Shown: positions 1-9,139, counted from the first letter of the stretch. The stretch: DNA of 64,000 nucleotides from DAOTUB01 sp034437455 (GCA_034437455.1 DAOTUB010000225.1:1-64000); one strand, 5' to 3'. The notes: generated from the letters alone by a model not told the origin. Numbers and translations are program-made.

Positions 1-68
1 AATTCAGAACTCTGGGGGACAGGTTTCTTTTTTCTCCAGACTGTATCTTTTCAATAAAACGGGGCTAT

Positions 69-122
69 GTAGCCGAGGTTTCCATACCTCGCGGGCCTGC
101 GCGCTATGGAAAGCGCGGCTAC
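69..122. repeat. dispersed palindromic repeat, copy 1
   Basis: Imperfect inverted repeat. The outer arms are GTAGCCG (69-75) and CGGCTAC (116-122); the inner arms are TTTCCATA and TATGGAAA. The same arm pattern occurs at 20930-20973 inside a MITE-like element, with slightly different bases. It lies upstream of the first gene and codes for nothing recognisable. The function is unknown. Confidence 0.6.
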
Positions 123-172
123 GTCGAAAGCTCGCCAGACTTTTGAATTATACCCGACGCTTGACGGACGCT

Positions 173-200
173 TTGCTTTGTGGAAAAGGTGGGGTATAAT
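173..200 (+). promoter_or_regulatory. putative promoter of the glycoside hydrolase gene
   Basis: A perfect TATAAT (195-200) is preceded at 16 bp by the weak -35 TTGCTT (173-178). The expected transcription start, about 207, falls 0-3 bases before the ATG at 210, so the message would be leaderless or nearly so. No Shine-Dalgarno sequence is visible before that ATG, which fits. Confidence 0.5.
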
Positions 201-209
201 CGCCGCGTG

Positions 210-1889
210 ATGCGCAAACTGACCCTCATTTTGGCTGTTCTGGCTTTGCTGATCTTGTCTGCATGTCGATCTCCTTTTGCCGATCTGATGTTTGCTTACA
301 CAGGAGAGGACAAGTTGCCAGGCCAGATGCGCGGGTTGGCCCAACTGGCGGCCAATGCACTCCATCCTCAGCCACGCACAGATCCCAATGCGCCGATGGC
401 TCACGCGGGCGTCAATCCCTTTGGCATCAACGTCTTTCTCAACCAGGAGGTGGAGGAACGGAAGCGCGAGCGATCGCTGCAAATGATCGCTGACGCCGGC
501 TTCCATTGGATCCGCCAAGAGTTCCCCTGGGAGGACATTGAAATCTCGGGCAAGGGGAATTTCTGGGATCACAAATGGGACAAGGATGCCTGGGAAAAGT
601 ACGACAACATTGTGGATTTGACCGAAAAGTACGGCCTGGAGATCGTCCCCCGGTTGAGCAATCCGCCTGCCTGGACCCGCGCACTGACCGACACTATCGG
701 CGCCAAGGCCCCCCCTGACGATCTGGCCGACTGGGGCGACTATGTCCACACGGTGGTCTCTCGCTATCGAGGGCGGGTGCGCTACTACCAACTGTGGAAT
801 GAGCCCAACATTTACGACGAGTGGGGGGAGCAACCCGTCGATCCAGAGGGATACACCCAATTATTGTGCGAAGGATACCGCCGCGCCAAAGAGGCCGACC
901 CGGACGTGGTCATCATCAGCGGCGCCTTGGCCCCCACCATCTCGCTCCATCCGGGACCTGGGGCGGCGCTGGGCCTGAGCGACTTTATTTTTCTCCAACG
1001 TATGTACGATGCCGGCGCTGCCGATTGCTTTGACATCCTCGCCGTCAATGATTACATGCTCTGGTCTGGCCCCACCGATCACCGCATGCGCCCGCTGACC
1101 ATCAACTTTTCCCGTCCTATCTACATCCGCGACATTATGGTCGCCAACGGGGACGCGCACAAGCCCATCTGGATCAGCGAGATGAACTCGAACGCCGTGC
1201 CAAACGACCCGGACATCCAGGGAGTGGGGACTTACGGTCAGGTGACGCTGGAGCAGCAGGCTCGCTATGCTCCCCTGACCTACCAGCGCGTGATGGAGGA
1301 GTGGCCCTGGGCTGGCGTGGTCAACTTTTGGTTCTTCAAGCGAGCCGACGACCGGGAGCGCAACCAGGCCATGTACTACTTCCGCATGGTCGAGCCGGAC
1401 TTTACTCCCATGCCGGTCTATGAGGCGATGCGGGAATACACGGCGGATCTCACGCCGACCCTCTATCCCGGCGTCCATCAGGAGGATCACTGGGCGCTGA
1501 GTTATGGTGGGGACTGGAAGATGGTACGCGACGAGACAGCAACGCTGGGGGCTTATCGCCAGGCGACTATGCCCGGTGCAACTTTACGCTTCACGTTTGA
1601 GGGTGCATCTTTGACGTTGACGCCCGGCCCTGGCGCTGGCGAGATCGAGATGAGCGTGGATGGAAACGCACCTCGCCGCGTCTCGCTCGATGGGCGACCG
1701 ATGCGATTGGTGCAGGACTGGAGAAAAGAGCGCCACGAGATCACACTGACCGTCGTAGCGGGAGTGGTCAGTGTGGACGAAATCACCATCACCCGTTCCT
1801 GGCATCTGTCCTCCTGGCTCATCTTGGGCTTGCTTGCTCTGGGGCTTGTCCTGTCCTGTAACCTAATCCGCGCCCCACGCCAGCGATGA
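210..1889 (+). CDS. lipoprotein clan GH-A glycoside hydrolase
   Basis: Predicted 559-residue cell-surface glycosidase. The N-terminus is a lipoprotein signal (hydrophobic stretch ending LILSAC), so Cys would be lipidated. The central part reads as a clan GH-A TIM barrel. The acid/base motif WNEPN has Glu at about residue 198, and the nucleophile motif ISEMN has Glu at about 324; both glutamates of the retaining mechanism are therefore present. The best guess is a GH39/GH5-like enzyme, but the substrate cannot be read from sequence. The C-terminal third has beta-rich sequence and one membrane helix (SSWLILGLLALGLVL) just before the end, an unusual pairing with a lipid anchor. The ATG at 210 is preferred to earlier GTG codons because it sits just after the -10 box and opens directly on the signal peptide. 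The stop overlaps the next start (ATGA), so the two genes are probably cotranscribed. Confidence 0.75.
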   Translation: MRKLTLILAVLALLILSACRSPFADLMFAYTGEDKLPGQMRGLAQLAANALHPQPRTDPNAPMAHAGVNPFGINVFLNQEVEERKRERSLQMIADAGFHWIRQEFPWEDIEISGKGNFWDHKWDKDAWEKYDNIVDLTEKYGLEIVPRLSNPPAWTRALTDTIGAKAPPDDLADWGDYVHTVVSRYRGRVRYYQLWNEPNIYDEWGEQPVDPEGYTQLLCEGYRRAKEADPDVVIISGALAPTISLHPGPGAALGLSDFIFLQRMYDAGAADCFDILAVNDYMLWSGPTDHRMRPLTINFSRPIYIRDIMVANGDAHKPIWISEMNSNAVPNDPDIQGVGTYGQVTLEQQARYAPLTYQRVMEEWPWAGVVNFWFFKRADDRERNQAMYYFRMVEPDFTPMPVYEAMREYTADLTPTLYPGVHQEDHWALSYGGDWKMVRDETATLGAYRQATMPGATLRFTFEGASLTLTPGPGAGEIEMSVDGNAPRRVSLDGRPMRLVQDWRKERHEITLTVVAGVVSVDEITITRSWHLSSWLILGLLALGLVLSCNLIRAPRQR

Positions 1890-3820
1890 AAACAGACCAA
1901 CTCCCTTTACGCAACACGCCATACGCAATACGCCTCACGCTTCTTGCCATCCTGCTTCTCGCTGCCTTCCTCCGCTTCTACCGTCTCGACGCCCAATCCT
2001 TCTGGAACGACGAGGGGAATTCGGCCCGCATCGCCGAGCGGACGCTCGCTCTGATCGTGGAGGGGGCCGCGGGCGACATCCACCCGCCGGGCTATTACCT
2101 GTTGCTTCATTACTGGCGGGCGCTGTTCGGCCAGAGCGAGTTTGCGCTACGCTCTCTCTCTGTTGTAGCGGGGCTGGCGTTGGTCGTGTTTACTTACCTG
2201 CTGGGCCGTCGTCTCTTTGGCAAGATGACCGGGGTGATCGCGGCCTTCCTGGGAGCGATCTCTCCCTTTGCGATTTATTACTCGCAGGAAGCGCGGATGT
2301 ATGTTTTCCTGGCTGCTCTCGCCGCCGCCTCCGCCCTTGCAAGTTGTGGATTTCGGATTTCAGATCGTAGATCGTGGAGCGCAGCTCTCGCTGCCTATGT
2401 GTTTACCTGTGCAGTGGGTCTCTACACCCACTATGCCTTTTCCTTTATCTTGCTTGCCCACAATTTAGTTTTTTTTCTGAGGTGGGTGGCGACGGATCGT
2501 CGCTCGCCGCTGCGCTGGAGTTCCGCGGCGGCCTGGTTCGCCGCACAAATAGCTATCTTGATCCTTTTTCTCCCCTGGGCGCCCACTGCGTTGCGTCAGG
2601 TCAGCAGTTGGCCCTCGGCGCGCTGGAGCTACACGCTGGCCTCGGCCCTGCTGGAGATCCTCCGTAGCCTGACTATGGGCATCACCATCAGCGCACAGGA
2701 ATCAACAGCGGCGTTGATTGGGGCAGCGATGTTCCTGTTAATCGGCCTTTGGTCGCGATGCGAAAAGACAACCAATGAAGTTTGGTCCATAGCACTATCG
2801 ATCATTGGCATTGCCCTCTATCTGGTTCTCCCTATCGCTCTCATCTTGGTCTTCGATCTTTACAAACCGGCTTATCTCAAATTTCTGCTCGTGGCGCTGC
2901 CTCCCTTCCACATTCTTATCGCTCGCGGTATCGAAAATCTCGCCCAAGTTGCGAGGGGTATCCTGCGCCCGGCCTTTATTATCCTCGTGGCTGTGCTTTC
3001 TGTCATCGCTGTCTATCCATCGCTGCACAACCTCTACTTTGACCCCACCTACGCTCGCGATGACTATCGTCAACTCGCCGCTGACATCCAGAGTTCCGGG
3101 TCTTTACGAGATGCCGTCATTCTCAATGCTCCCAATCAATGGGAGGTCTTGACATATTACTATCCCAACCAGGATGTCTACCCGGCCCCTTACCGGCCCG
3201 ATCCGGCCAAGGTCGAGGCGTTCTTGTCGCCGCTTCTGGAACAGTATCGGCGGCTCTTTGTCCTCTACTGGGGCGACGCTGAATCCGATCCCCGCCGTCT
3301 CGTCGAGACCTGGCTGGCGACTCACGCTTACAAGGTGGGCGACCGCTGGTATGGTGACGTGCGTCTGGCGACCTATGGGGTGGCCTCGCTTCCAGAGGAG
3401 CCTGACGTCGCGCTTGATGCCCGCTTCGGTGAGAATATCCGTCTGCGCGGCTGCGCGCTGAGTAACGCTGCCTTCGGTCCTGGCGATATTGTGCCTGTGA
3501 CGTTGTTCTGGGAAGCACAGGCCCCCATCGTCGAACGGTACAAGGTCACCGTCCAGATACTCGACGGCGAGGGACATCTCGTAGCTCAGGTTGACACTGA
3601 ACCTGGAGATGGCCTGGTGCCGACCACCTCCTGGCAACCCAATCAGACTCCGACCGACCGGTATGGTCTTTTCCTCCCGTCTGACGCCCCGCCTGGTCGT
3701 TGCTCTCTCATCGTTGCCCTTTACCATCTGGTCGACGGCGAGCGGTTGTCCGTGGCGCTCAATGGCGAGTCGGCGGGTAGTCATCTCCCCTTGGGTGATA
3801 TTGTTATCGAACTGCGATAA
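1886..3820 (+). CDS. GT39-like polyprenyl-phosphate-sugar dependent glycosyltransferase, membrane
   Basis: A 644-residue multi-pass membrane protein of the PMT/ArnT-like family (GT-C fold). These enzymes move a sugar from a lipid-phosphate carrier to an acceptor outside the membrane. The first extracytoplasmic loop carries the family acidic pair (WNDEG, D42/E43) and a following HPP motif near residue 66. About ten hydrophobic helices run to residue 400, followed by a soluble domain and a C-terminal beta-sandwich with a GDIVPVTLFWEA-like strand pattern seen in Chloroflexota homologues. The start overlaps the upstream hydrolase stop by four bases. Two stretches look like intergenic repeat words absorbed into the gene: the N-terminus (residues 9-16, from 1909-1942, rich in CGCAATACGC-like repeats) and residues near 152-160 (from 2344-2375). 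Acceptor and sugar are unknown. Confidence 0.7.
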   Translation: MKTDQLPLRNTPYAIRLTLLAILLLAAFLRFYRLDAQSFWNDEGNSARIAERTLALIVEGAAGDIHPPGYYLLLHYWRALFGQSEFALRSLSVVAGLALVVFTYLLGRRLFGKMTGVIAAFLGAISPFAIYYSQEARMYVFLAALAAASALASCGFRISDRRSWSAALAAYVFTCAVGLYTHYAFSFILLAHNLVFFLRWVATDRRSPLRWSSAAAWFAAQIAILILFLPWAPTALRQVSSWPSARWSYTLASALLEILRSLTMGITISAQESTAALIGAAMFLLIGLWSRCEKTTNEVWSIALSIIGIALYLVLPIALILVFDLYKPAYLKFLLVALPPFHILIARGIENLAQVARGILRPAFIILVAVLSVIAVYPSLHNLYFDPTYARDDYRQLAADIQSSGSLRDAVILNAPNQWEVLTYYYPNQDVYPAPYRPDPAKVEAFLSPLLEQYRRLFVLYWGDAESDPRRLVETWLATHAYKVGDRWYGDVRLATYGVASLPEEPDVALDARFGENIRLRGCALSNAAFGPGDIVPVTLFWEAQAPIVERYKVTVQILDGEGHLVAQVDTEPGDGLVPTTSWQPNQTPTDRYGLFLPSDAPPGRCSLIVALYHLVDGERLSVALNGESAGSHLPLGDIVIELR

Positions 3821-4128
3821 GGAAGGGAGCGGTGCACCAGCCAGAGCGTTTTATAAGGCCCGTTGAGGCAGGAGGCACTTTGACAAAAAGTGCCAGAGAT
3901 GGATAGGCGCGCGCTAATTGAAGCTGATCCAGGCACGCGCGTACAGGGCGGTGCAGCACGCAGTACGCATCCCTCGCCGTGTTGGTCGGGTTCGAAGCGT
4001 TACGTGGGTCTTGGTGAGGCTGGCAAGCCCTGAAGCCATTCGAGGATGAAATCGAAGAGCGGGTGATGAAAAACCATTTATCGGTTCCTGGCGCATCGTA
4101 CTGGAGCCGTGATCGTTCGGGTTGAAAG
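3821..4128. other. intergenic region between convergent genes
   Basis: No gene is supported here. A small hairpin (GGCACTTT / AAAGTGCC, near 3875-3895) could end transcription of the glycosyltransferase gene, but no clear T-run follows. A word of the type CAGCACGCAGTACGCATCC (about 3953-3971) resembles the dispersed repeat words seen elsewhere in the window. Confidence 0.4.
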
Positions 4129-5455
4129 CTACCTGATTTCTCCGATCAGCGACCAGGGACCTGTCCAGGTGATGTATACCTGAGCCAAACGTCCGCGCCA
4201 ATCTTGCTCATCTTCAAAAAAGACCAGTTTGTCGGTGCGGGTGCGTCCCCACCAGCGTCCCCTTCTTCCGTCCCTCGACGAGCACCTCGACCGTTTCTCC
4301 CAGCAACCGGGCGTTGATCTCGCCCACGATCTCGGTCTGCAAATCGTCGAGCGCCTTGCGACGGCGTTCCTTCTCCTCCCGCGGCACGTCGTCGGGAAAG
4401 CGGCGGGCGGCCAGCGTCTGCGGGCGCGGGGAGTAGCGGGCGATGTGGGCCTTGTCGAGCCGCAGTTGCGCGAGTAGGTCGTAGGTATGTTGGAACTGGG
4501 CATCCGTCTCACCTGGGAAGCCGACGATGATGTCGGTGGCGATAGAGACGCCTGGGATGCGCTCGCGGATACTCGCGATCAGGCTCCGATAATCATCGGC
4601 GGTATAGCCGCGCCGCATCCGGGTCAGCACCTCATCGTCGCCAGCCTGCACCGGCACCTCGATATGCTCGCAAACCTTTGGCAGTTCCGCCGCTGCCTCC
4701 AACAACTCATCCGTCATCCAGTTGGGATGTGAAGTGAGAAAACGGATTCGCTCAAGCCCCTCAATCTCGTGAAGGCGGCGGAGCAGAGATGCCAAAGAGA
4801 ATTTATCGGGCAAGTCAAGCCCGTATCGGTCCACGATCTGCCCCAGCAGCGTGATCTCTTTCACGCCCTGCGCGGCCAGCGCCCGTGCCTCCACCAGAAT
4901 CTCCTCGACGGGGCGGCTGCGCTCAGGACCACGCCGGTAGGGGATGATGCAATACGTGCAGGCATGGGAACACCCCAGGACAATGGGAACATAGGCCGAA
5001 ACCAGTCGTCCACGCTCGTGGGCCGGGAGGAGCAGGTCGCCGTCCTGCAAACGGTAGCGCCGGGCAGTCTCCGACATCTCCAACGTCCGGCCCTCGTCCG
5101 CCAGCCCTCTCTCGGCCAAAAGCTCCAGCAAGGGTCCTGGCTCCGAGGGAGGCATAAAGACGTCGACCCAGGGGAAGCGGCGGCGCAGTGGAGCCGGATC
5201 TCGCACACCCACCAGGCAGCCCATCAGCCCGACGACCACCTCTGGCTTTCGCTTCTTCAGCGGTTTGAGCGCGCCCAATCGCCCATAGGCTTTATTTTCC
5301 GCCGACTGGCGCACGACGCAGATGTTGAGCACGACGACGTCGGCCTCCTCGACGCGGTCGGCGGGCGTGCAGCCCAACCGCTCCAACGCCGAGGCCAGCC
5401 GTCGCGAGTCGGCCTCGTTCATTTGGCAGCCGATGGTAGAGATGTAGTATTTCAC
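4129..5455 (-). CDS. miaB: tRNA (N6-isopentenyladenosine-37) methylthiotransferase MiaB, apparent frameshift near the 3' end
   Basis: Radical-SAM methylthiotransferase acting on A37 of tRNAs that read UNN codons. The N-terminal UPF0004 domain has the auxiliary cluster cysteines C10, C46 and C80. The radical SAM motif CSHACTYC gives C162, C166 and C169. A C-terminal TRAM domain should follow. As written, the frame stops at 4214 after LVGTHPHRQ. Removing one base from the four-C run at 4247-4250 restores the expected LVGRTRTDKLVFF and continues to a stop at 4129, giving 441 residues, the normal family length. The break is either a homopolymer sequencing error or a recent mutation removing most of the tRNA-binding TRAM domain. 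The gene lies 53 bp downstream of the RmlD chimera on the same strand. Confidence is high for the family and lower for the frameshift being biological. Confidence 0.85.
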
Positions 5456-5508
5456 AGCGCCATTCTAACGCATCCTGGCAGAACGTCAAGGCTTCCGCGT
5501 CCGAAGGA

Positions 5509-6168
5509 TTAAAATTCTCTATTGAGGGAGTTCTGCTGCAACACCTCGTCCACGCCCGGCAGCGGCGTGCGCAGGAGCGACCGAGCGCGGGAACAATCGA
5601 GCGCAAGATTGAGGGGGCGGACCAGGCCGCTCTCACGACTGAGGGCAGGGATGACAAGAGCAAGATCGAGACCATGGAATCGCAGCAGCCGCACGCCGAG
5701 CTCGTAGCGAGAAAGCGGCTGCGCGCCGGCTACGTGCAACACGCCAGTGTAGTTCATCCCGACCAGCTCAACCACCGCCGCCGCCAGGCTCTCTACCCAG
5801 ATCGGACAGCCCACTGTATCGGTAAAGAGATGTACCGGCTTACCAGCCTCCAGATCGTGTTTCACTAACTGTTCGATGAGCATATCCAGTCCCTCCTCTT
5901 CGTCGGCGCTCTTGGCTGGAGCGAAACGAAGCCAGTCCTCAGGTTGGAGCAGACGGCGCTGATACAGGTAGAGGACACACAACCCCACCTGGGTAACGTG
6001 CAACAGTCGCTTCAGATCCTCCTGCTGCTTTTGGATAACGGTGATGTGGGCCTCGTATTCCTCGATCCAGTGTCGTAGGTGGGCCATCCTCCGCTCGACC
6101 AGATGCGTGCCCAGTAGCCGATCCGTGACGATAAGCCCGATGATCCACAAGCGCGTCCAGGTGCTCAT
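5509..6168 (-). CDS. chimeric protein: N-terminal coiled coil plus C-terminal RmlD-like fragment
   Basis: A 219-residue protein with two unlike halves. Residues 1 to about 105 have a short hydrophobic start (WTRLWIIGLIVTDRLLG) followed by an alpha-helical, coiled-coil-like stretch of unknown function. From about residue 108 the sequence matches the C-terminal part of dTDP-4-dehydrorhamnose reductase (RmlD): LFTDTVGCPIWVESLA, YTGVLHVAG, LSRYELGVRL, then LDCSRARSLLRTPLPG. The Rossmann NAD-binding GxxGxxG motif and the catalytic Tyr-x3-Lys are absent, so reductase activity is not expected. Its start overlaps the stop of the SAM hydroxide adenosyltransferase gene by four bases, and miaB follows, so the three are probably one transcript. 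The role is unknown. Confidence 0.6.
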   Translation of the reverse strand: MSTWTRLWIIGLIVTDRLLGTHLVERRMAHLRHWIEEYEAHITVIQKQQEDLKRLLHVTQVGLCVLYLYQRRLLQPEDWLRFAPAKSADEEEGLDMLIEQLVKHDLEAGKPVHLFTDTVGCPIWVESLAAAVVELVGMNYTGVLHVAGAQPLSRYELGVRLLRFHGLDLALVIPALSRESGLVRPLNLALDCSRARSLLRTPLPGVDEVLQQNSLNREF

Positions 6169-7007
6169 CGCAGCCTCAACACGATCTTGTCGCCCAGGCG
6201 CAGCCCAAGCTTCCGAGCCGCGTTCCCCTCGCGTACCGCGATCTCCAGGTGTCCCCCGCTGCCTACCAGGGCCAATATTTCGCCGGGTTCGACCTCGGCG
6301 TAGGTACGGCGGACTCTGGCGATCTCTTCTTCCATCGCTATAACCACAGCGTCATCAGCCCGAAAATGTACTCGTTCCCTATCTCCCCTCTCCCGAAAGG
6401 CTGGAGCGAGCAAAAGTTTGTCTTTGTCCCAAAGCAATCGCCCAATGGTAGTGACGACGTTGCCAAAGTGATCGATGTGGAGTACTTCGCCGGTGATGGC
6501 TTGGTCAACGATCTCCAGGCGCGGCAGCGGAAAGATGATCGGATCGAGCACGGGCGGGCCGAGTTCTGCGATTGGGATGCCAGCCGTCAGATGGGCGGCG
6601 GCAGGGGCAAAGATGTCGCGTCCGTGAAAGGTGTGACTGACCGCGCCAAGATGATAGCGAGGATCGGCCAATTCAACCAGCGCCTCCACTGGCTCACTGG
6701 TCATCACGTAACTGAACACGCCGTTATCCGGCCCGATGAAGGAACCCCGCGGTGTGCGCAACCCGATGGAGCGTCGCACGCTTCCCACGCCAGGGTCGAC
6801 CACGACGAGGTGCACGGTGTGCGAGGGAAAGAAGGGATAGGCGGCGTAGAGCACGTAGGCAGCCTGGCGGACGTTCTGCGGCGCGATTTGGTGGGAGATG
6901 TCCACTAGGCGGGTGTCCGGGGCGATGTTGAGCATGACGCCCTTCATTGTCCCCACGTAACTGTCGGCGACGCCAAAGTCGGTCGTGAGTGTGATGATCT
7001 GGCTCAT
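6165..7007 (-). CDS. SAM hydroxide adenosyltransferase (DUF62 family)
   Basis: A 280-residue member of the S-adenosyl-L-methionine hydrolase family (adenosine-forming), related to fluorinases and chlorinases. Members split SAM to adenosine and methionine using hydroxide. Visible signatures are the N-terminal TLTTDFGVADSYVG with D10, a VDPGVGS motif near residue 70, an IGPDNGVF segment and FHGRDIFAPAAAHL in the middle, then the C-terminal beta-barrel with HIDHFGNVVT. All family blocks are present and the length is typical. It heads a minus-strand unit with the RmlD chimera (4-bp overlap) and miaB, itself a SAM enzyme. The physiological reason for SAM hydrolysis is unclear. Confidence 0.88.
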   Translation of the reverse strand: MSQIITLTTDFGVADSYVGTMKGVMLNIAPDTRLVDISHQIAPQNVRQAAYVLYAAYPFFPSHTVHLVVVDPGVGSVRRSIGLRTPRGSFIGPDNGVFSYVMTSEPVEALVELADPRYHLGAVSHTFHGRDIFAPAAAHLTAGIPIAELGPPVLDPIIFPLPRLEIVDQAITGEVLHIDHFGNVVTTIGRLLWDKDKLLLAPAFRERGDRERVHFRADDAVVIAMEEEIARVRRTYAEVEPGEILALVGSGGHLEIAVREGNAARKLGLRLGDKIVLRLR

Positions 7008-7049
7008 GCAGATATTCTACAGGGAGGTGGTGATCCCGTCAATCTCGCC

Positions 7050-7077
7050 TTGACACATTGGAATCCCGTGATATAAT
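7050..7077 (+). promoter_or_regulatory. sigma70-type promoter for the wHTH/degV operon
   Basis: TTGACA (7050-7055) and TATAAT (7072-7077) are both perfect consensus with a 16-bp spacer. The start would be about 7084, roughly 39 bases before the ATG at 7123, which has GAGGAG (7112-7117) as ribosome-binding site. Confidence 0.8.
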
Positions 7078-7122
7078 TTATTCGGCTTTTTTGGAATGTG
7101 GTGTGATGCGCGAGGAGCAACG

Positions 7123-7827
7123 ATGAAACTTACCGGTCGGCAGAAAGCCTTCTTGAGAGCCTTTTTCGACTTGCACCAGGAAACGCAAGAGCCGCTGCAC
7201 TATGCCGCCGTCGCAAAGCGGTTGGGGGTCAGCAAGATCACGGCGTATGACATGTTGCGCCTGCTGGCGGAGCGGGGCCTCGTCGAGTCGGAGTACGTGT
7301 TGCGGGGTAAAGGACAGGGAGCCGGGCGCTCAAGTATCGTCTTCCGGCCCACACCACGAGCCAGCGCCCTGTTCGCAGAACTGGTGAGCAAAGACGTGAA
7401 TCTCCGCGAGTGGGAAGCCCTCAAGACGCGCATTCTGGAGACACTGCGGATCCGAAAAGGCACGGACTATCAGGACGTGCTGGAGGAGATTTTGGCCCGT
7501 CTGCCTCAGCGCCAGTCCCCGATGCTCTACGCCACCGAGATGATCACTGCCGTTATCCTCAGCCTGCAACAATTGCGGAAGGACGTCTCAGCCTCCGGTC
7601 TGTTCGACCGCTTGCGCGCGTTGGGCCTGCCTGGCGAGTCGGGGTTGAGCGCGCTGGCCGGGTTGGTGATGGGGCTCTCTTTCGTCGAGCGCGTCAACCA
7701 GCGTCTGGTCGACCTCCTGCTCTCCTGCGTCGGTCGCTACCAGGAGATCATCTCGCGCCTCAGCACCGAAAACCTGCGCCAACTATCCAACTTTGCCGGG
7801 GAGGTCATGAACATCGTCGAAACGTAG
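7123..7827 (+). CDS. winged-helix transcriptional regulator next to degV
   Basis: A 234-residue protein. The first 90 residues form a winged helix-turn-helix: LTGRQKAFLRAFFDL, then KRLGVSKITAYDMLRLLAERGLV as recognition helix region, then a basic wing (RGKGQGAGRSSI). The rest is alpha-helical without a recognised ligand motif. The start ATG at 7123 has a clear GAGGAG. It is the first gene after a consensus promoter and lies 69 bp upstream of degV, the usual order for this regulator type, so a role in controlling degV or fatty-acid-related genes is inferred. The 69-bp gap is T-rich (runs of seven T near 7834 and 7872) without a stem, so it is not scored as a terminator. Confidence 0.7.
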   Translation: MKLTGRQKAFLRAFFDLHQETQEPLHYAAVAKRLGVSKITAYDMLRLLAERGLVESEYVLRGKGQGAGRSSIVFRPTPRASALFAELVSKDVNLREWEALKTRILETLRIRKGTDYQDVLEEILARLPQRQSPMLYATEMITAVILSLQQLRKDVSASGLFDRLRALGLPGESGLSALAGLVMGLSFVERVNQRLVDLLLSCVGRYQEIISRLSTENLRQLSNFAGEVMNIVET

Positions 7828-7896
7828 CTCTCGTTTTTTTAGTGAATTTTTTTGTCTTGTTTGTTTCTATTGTTTTTTTGGAAAGGAGATATTCCC

Positions 7897-8763
7897 ATGT
7901 CGAAAATAGCCGTTGTCACCGATAGCACCGCCTATCTGCCGCCCAAGCTGGTCGCGCAGTACGGCATCCGCGTCATCCCTCTCGAACTTATCTGGGGCGA
8001 CGAAACCTTTCTGGACGGCGTGGCCATAGACCCGCCGACCTTTTACGAGCGTCTGAGCTGTAGCCCGGACATCCCAAGCACCACCCAACCCTCTGCGGGC
8101 GCGTTCACCGATTTCTTCACCGACGTGGCCCAAGACGCCGATGGGATCGTAGGAGTCTTTATCTCCTCCGAACTGAGCGGCACGATCGCCTCGGCGTTGG
8201 TCGCGCGGGATTCTCTGCCGGACCTGCCCATCGAGGTGATCGACTCTCGCTCCACCTCGATGGGTCTGGGCTTTATGGTCCTGGCCGCGGCCCGCGCAGC
8301 AGCCGAGGGGAAAGGGTTGGAGGAAGTGGCCGCCGCCGCGCGAGCGCTCGTCCCGTGCATGGACGTGGTGTTTGTCGTCGAGACGTTGAAATACCTGCAC
8401 AAGGGCGGCCGCATCGGCGGGGCCTCTCACCTGTTGGGCAGCGCGTTGAACATCAAGCCGCTTCTTTATCTGAACGAGGGGCACATCGAGGCCCTGGAGC
8501 GGGTGCGCACCAAGCGAAAGGCCGTGGCGCGGATGCTGGATGTGATGGCGGAGCGGGCAGGAGAGAAGCCCATCCACGCCGCCGTGATCCACGCCAACGC
8601 ACCAGACGAAGGTGCCAGGTTACAGAAACAGGTCAGCGAGCGGTTCCCCCACGTCGAACTTTACCAGTCCGAACTCAGCCCGGTCATCGGCACCCACGTC
8701 GGGCCAGGGACGGTCGGGGTAGCGTTCTACACGGATGGACAGGGGAGCGGTACGCATGTCTGA
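7897..8763 (+). CDS. DegV family fatty-acid-binding protein
   Basis: A 288-residue DegV protein (FakB-like). The family binds a fatty acid and presents it to a fatty-acid kinase. The N-terminus KIAVVTDSTAYLP, the STTQPSAGAF motif near residue 62 that contacts the carboxylate, the SSELSGTIASA loop, IEVIDSRSTSMGLGFM and the C-terminal HVGPGTVGVAF are all present. Start at ATG 7897 with AAAGGAG eight bases upstream. The earlier TTG at 7852 lacks a ribosome-binding site. The last codons overlap the next small gene by eight bases. No FakA kinase gene is in the window. Confidence 0.88.
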   Translation: MSKIAVVTDSTAYLPPKLVAQYGIRVIPLELIWGDETFLDGVAIDPPTFYERLSCSPDIPSTTQPSAGAFTDFFTDVAQDADGIVGVFISSELSGTIASALVARDSLPDLPIEVIDSRSTSMGLGFMVLAAARAAAEGKGLEEVAAAARALVPCMDVVFVVETLKYLHKGGRIGGASHLLGSALNIKPLLYLNEGHIEALERVRTKRKAVARMLDVMAERAGEKPIHAAVIHANAPDEGARLQKQVSERFPHVELYQSELSPVIGTHVGPGTVGVAFYTDGQGSGTHV

Positions 8764-9139
8764 TTCGTGCCCTTTCCTGGAGAACGGCCTCAGCAAGCGG
8801 GGCCTGCTGTGCTGCGCGGCGGGCGTGAACTTTTACGCCGTCGGCCAGGCGTGCGAGCTTTGCCGCCTGTGTCCGCTTTCTGGCAACAGTTGGACGCCCA
8901 CATGCGAATTCCTGGAGGTCTACACGTTTGTGCACAGGGAGGAAGAAGAGCGGCGAATCGAGGTCAGGTTCGATTGCTGGTCCCCGGAAGGCAAGGCCAC
9001 TCGACCTCGCTGTGCTACCTGCCCCGCTGCGGGCGCGCCGCTTTCCCAGGGAAATGAAACGCCGGAAGCGCAGTTTGTACAGACTATCGCCAGACATCCC
9101 CTGGGCGTGAGTCATAGAGATGTCCACACGGTTAGCTGA
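8756..9139 (+). CDS. small cysteine-rich protein of unknown function
   Basis: A 127-residue protein with about ten cysteines in its first 90 residues (C5, C19, C20, C34, C37, C40, C50, then three more), including ACELCRLC and CATC pairs. This suggests bound metal or an Fe-S cluster. No signal peptide or membrane segment is seen. The ATG at 8756 overlaps the end of degV by eight bases, so translation is probably coupled. I do not recognise the family. The codon pattern and overlap support a real gene, while the last 40 residues (after about 9020) are less convincing. Confidence 0.5.
   Translation: MSDSCPFLENGLSKRGLLCCAAGVNFYAVGQACELCRLCPLSGNSWTPTCEFLEVYTFVHREEEERRIEVRFDCWSPEGKATRPRCATCPAAGAPLSQGNETPEAQFVQTIARHPLGVSHRDVHTVS

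Noticed and set aside
7828..7896. T-rich gap before degV as a terminator
   Set aside because: There is no stem-loop before the T runs, and the degV ribosome-binding site follows immediately, so co-transcription is more likely.
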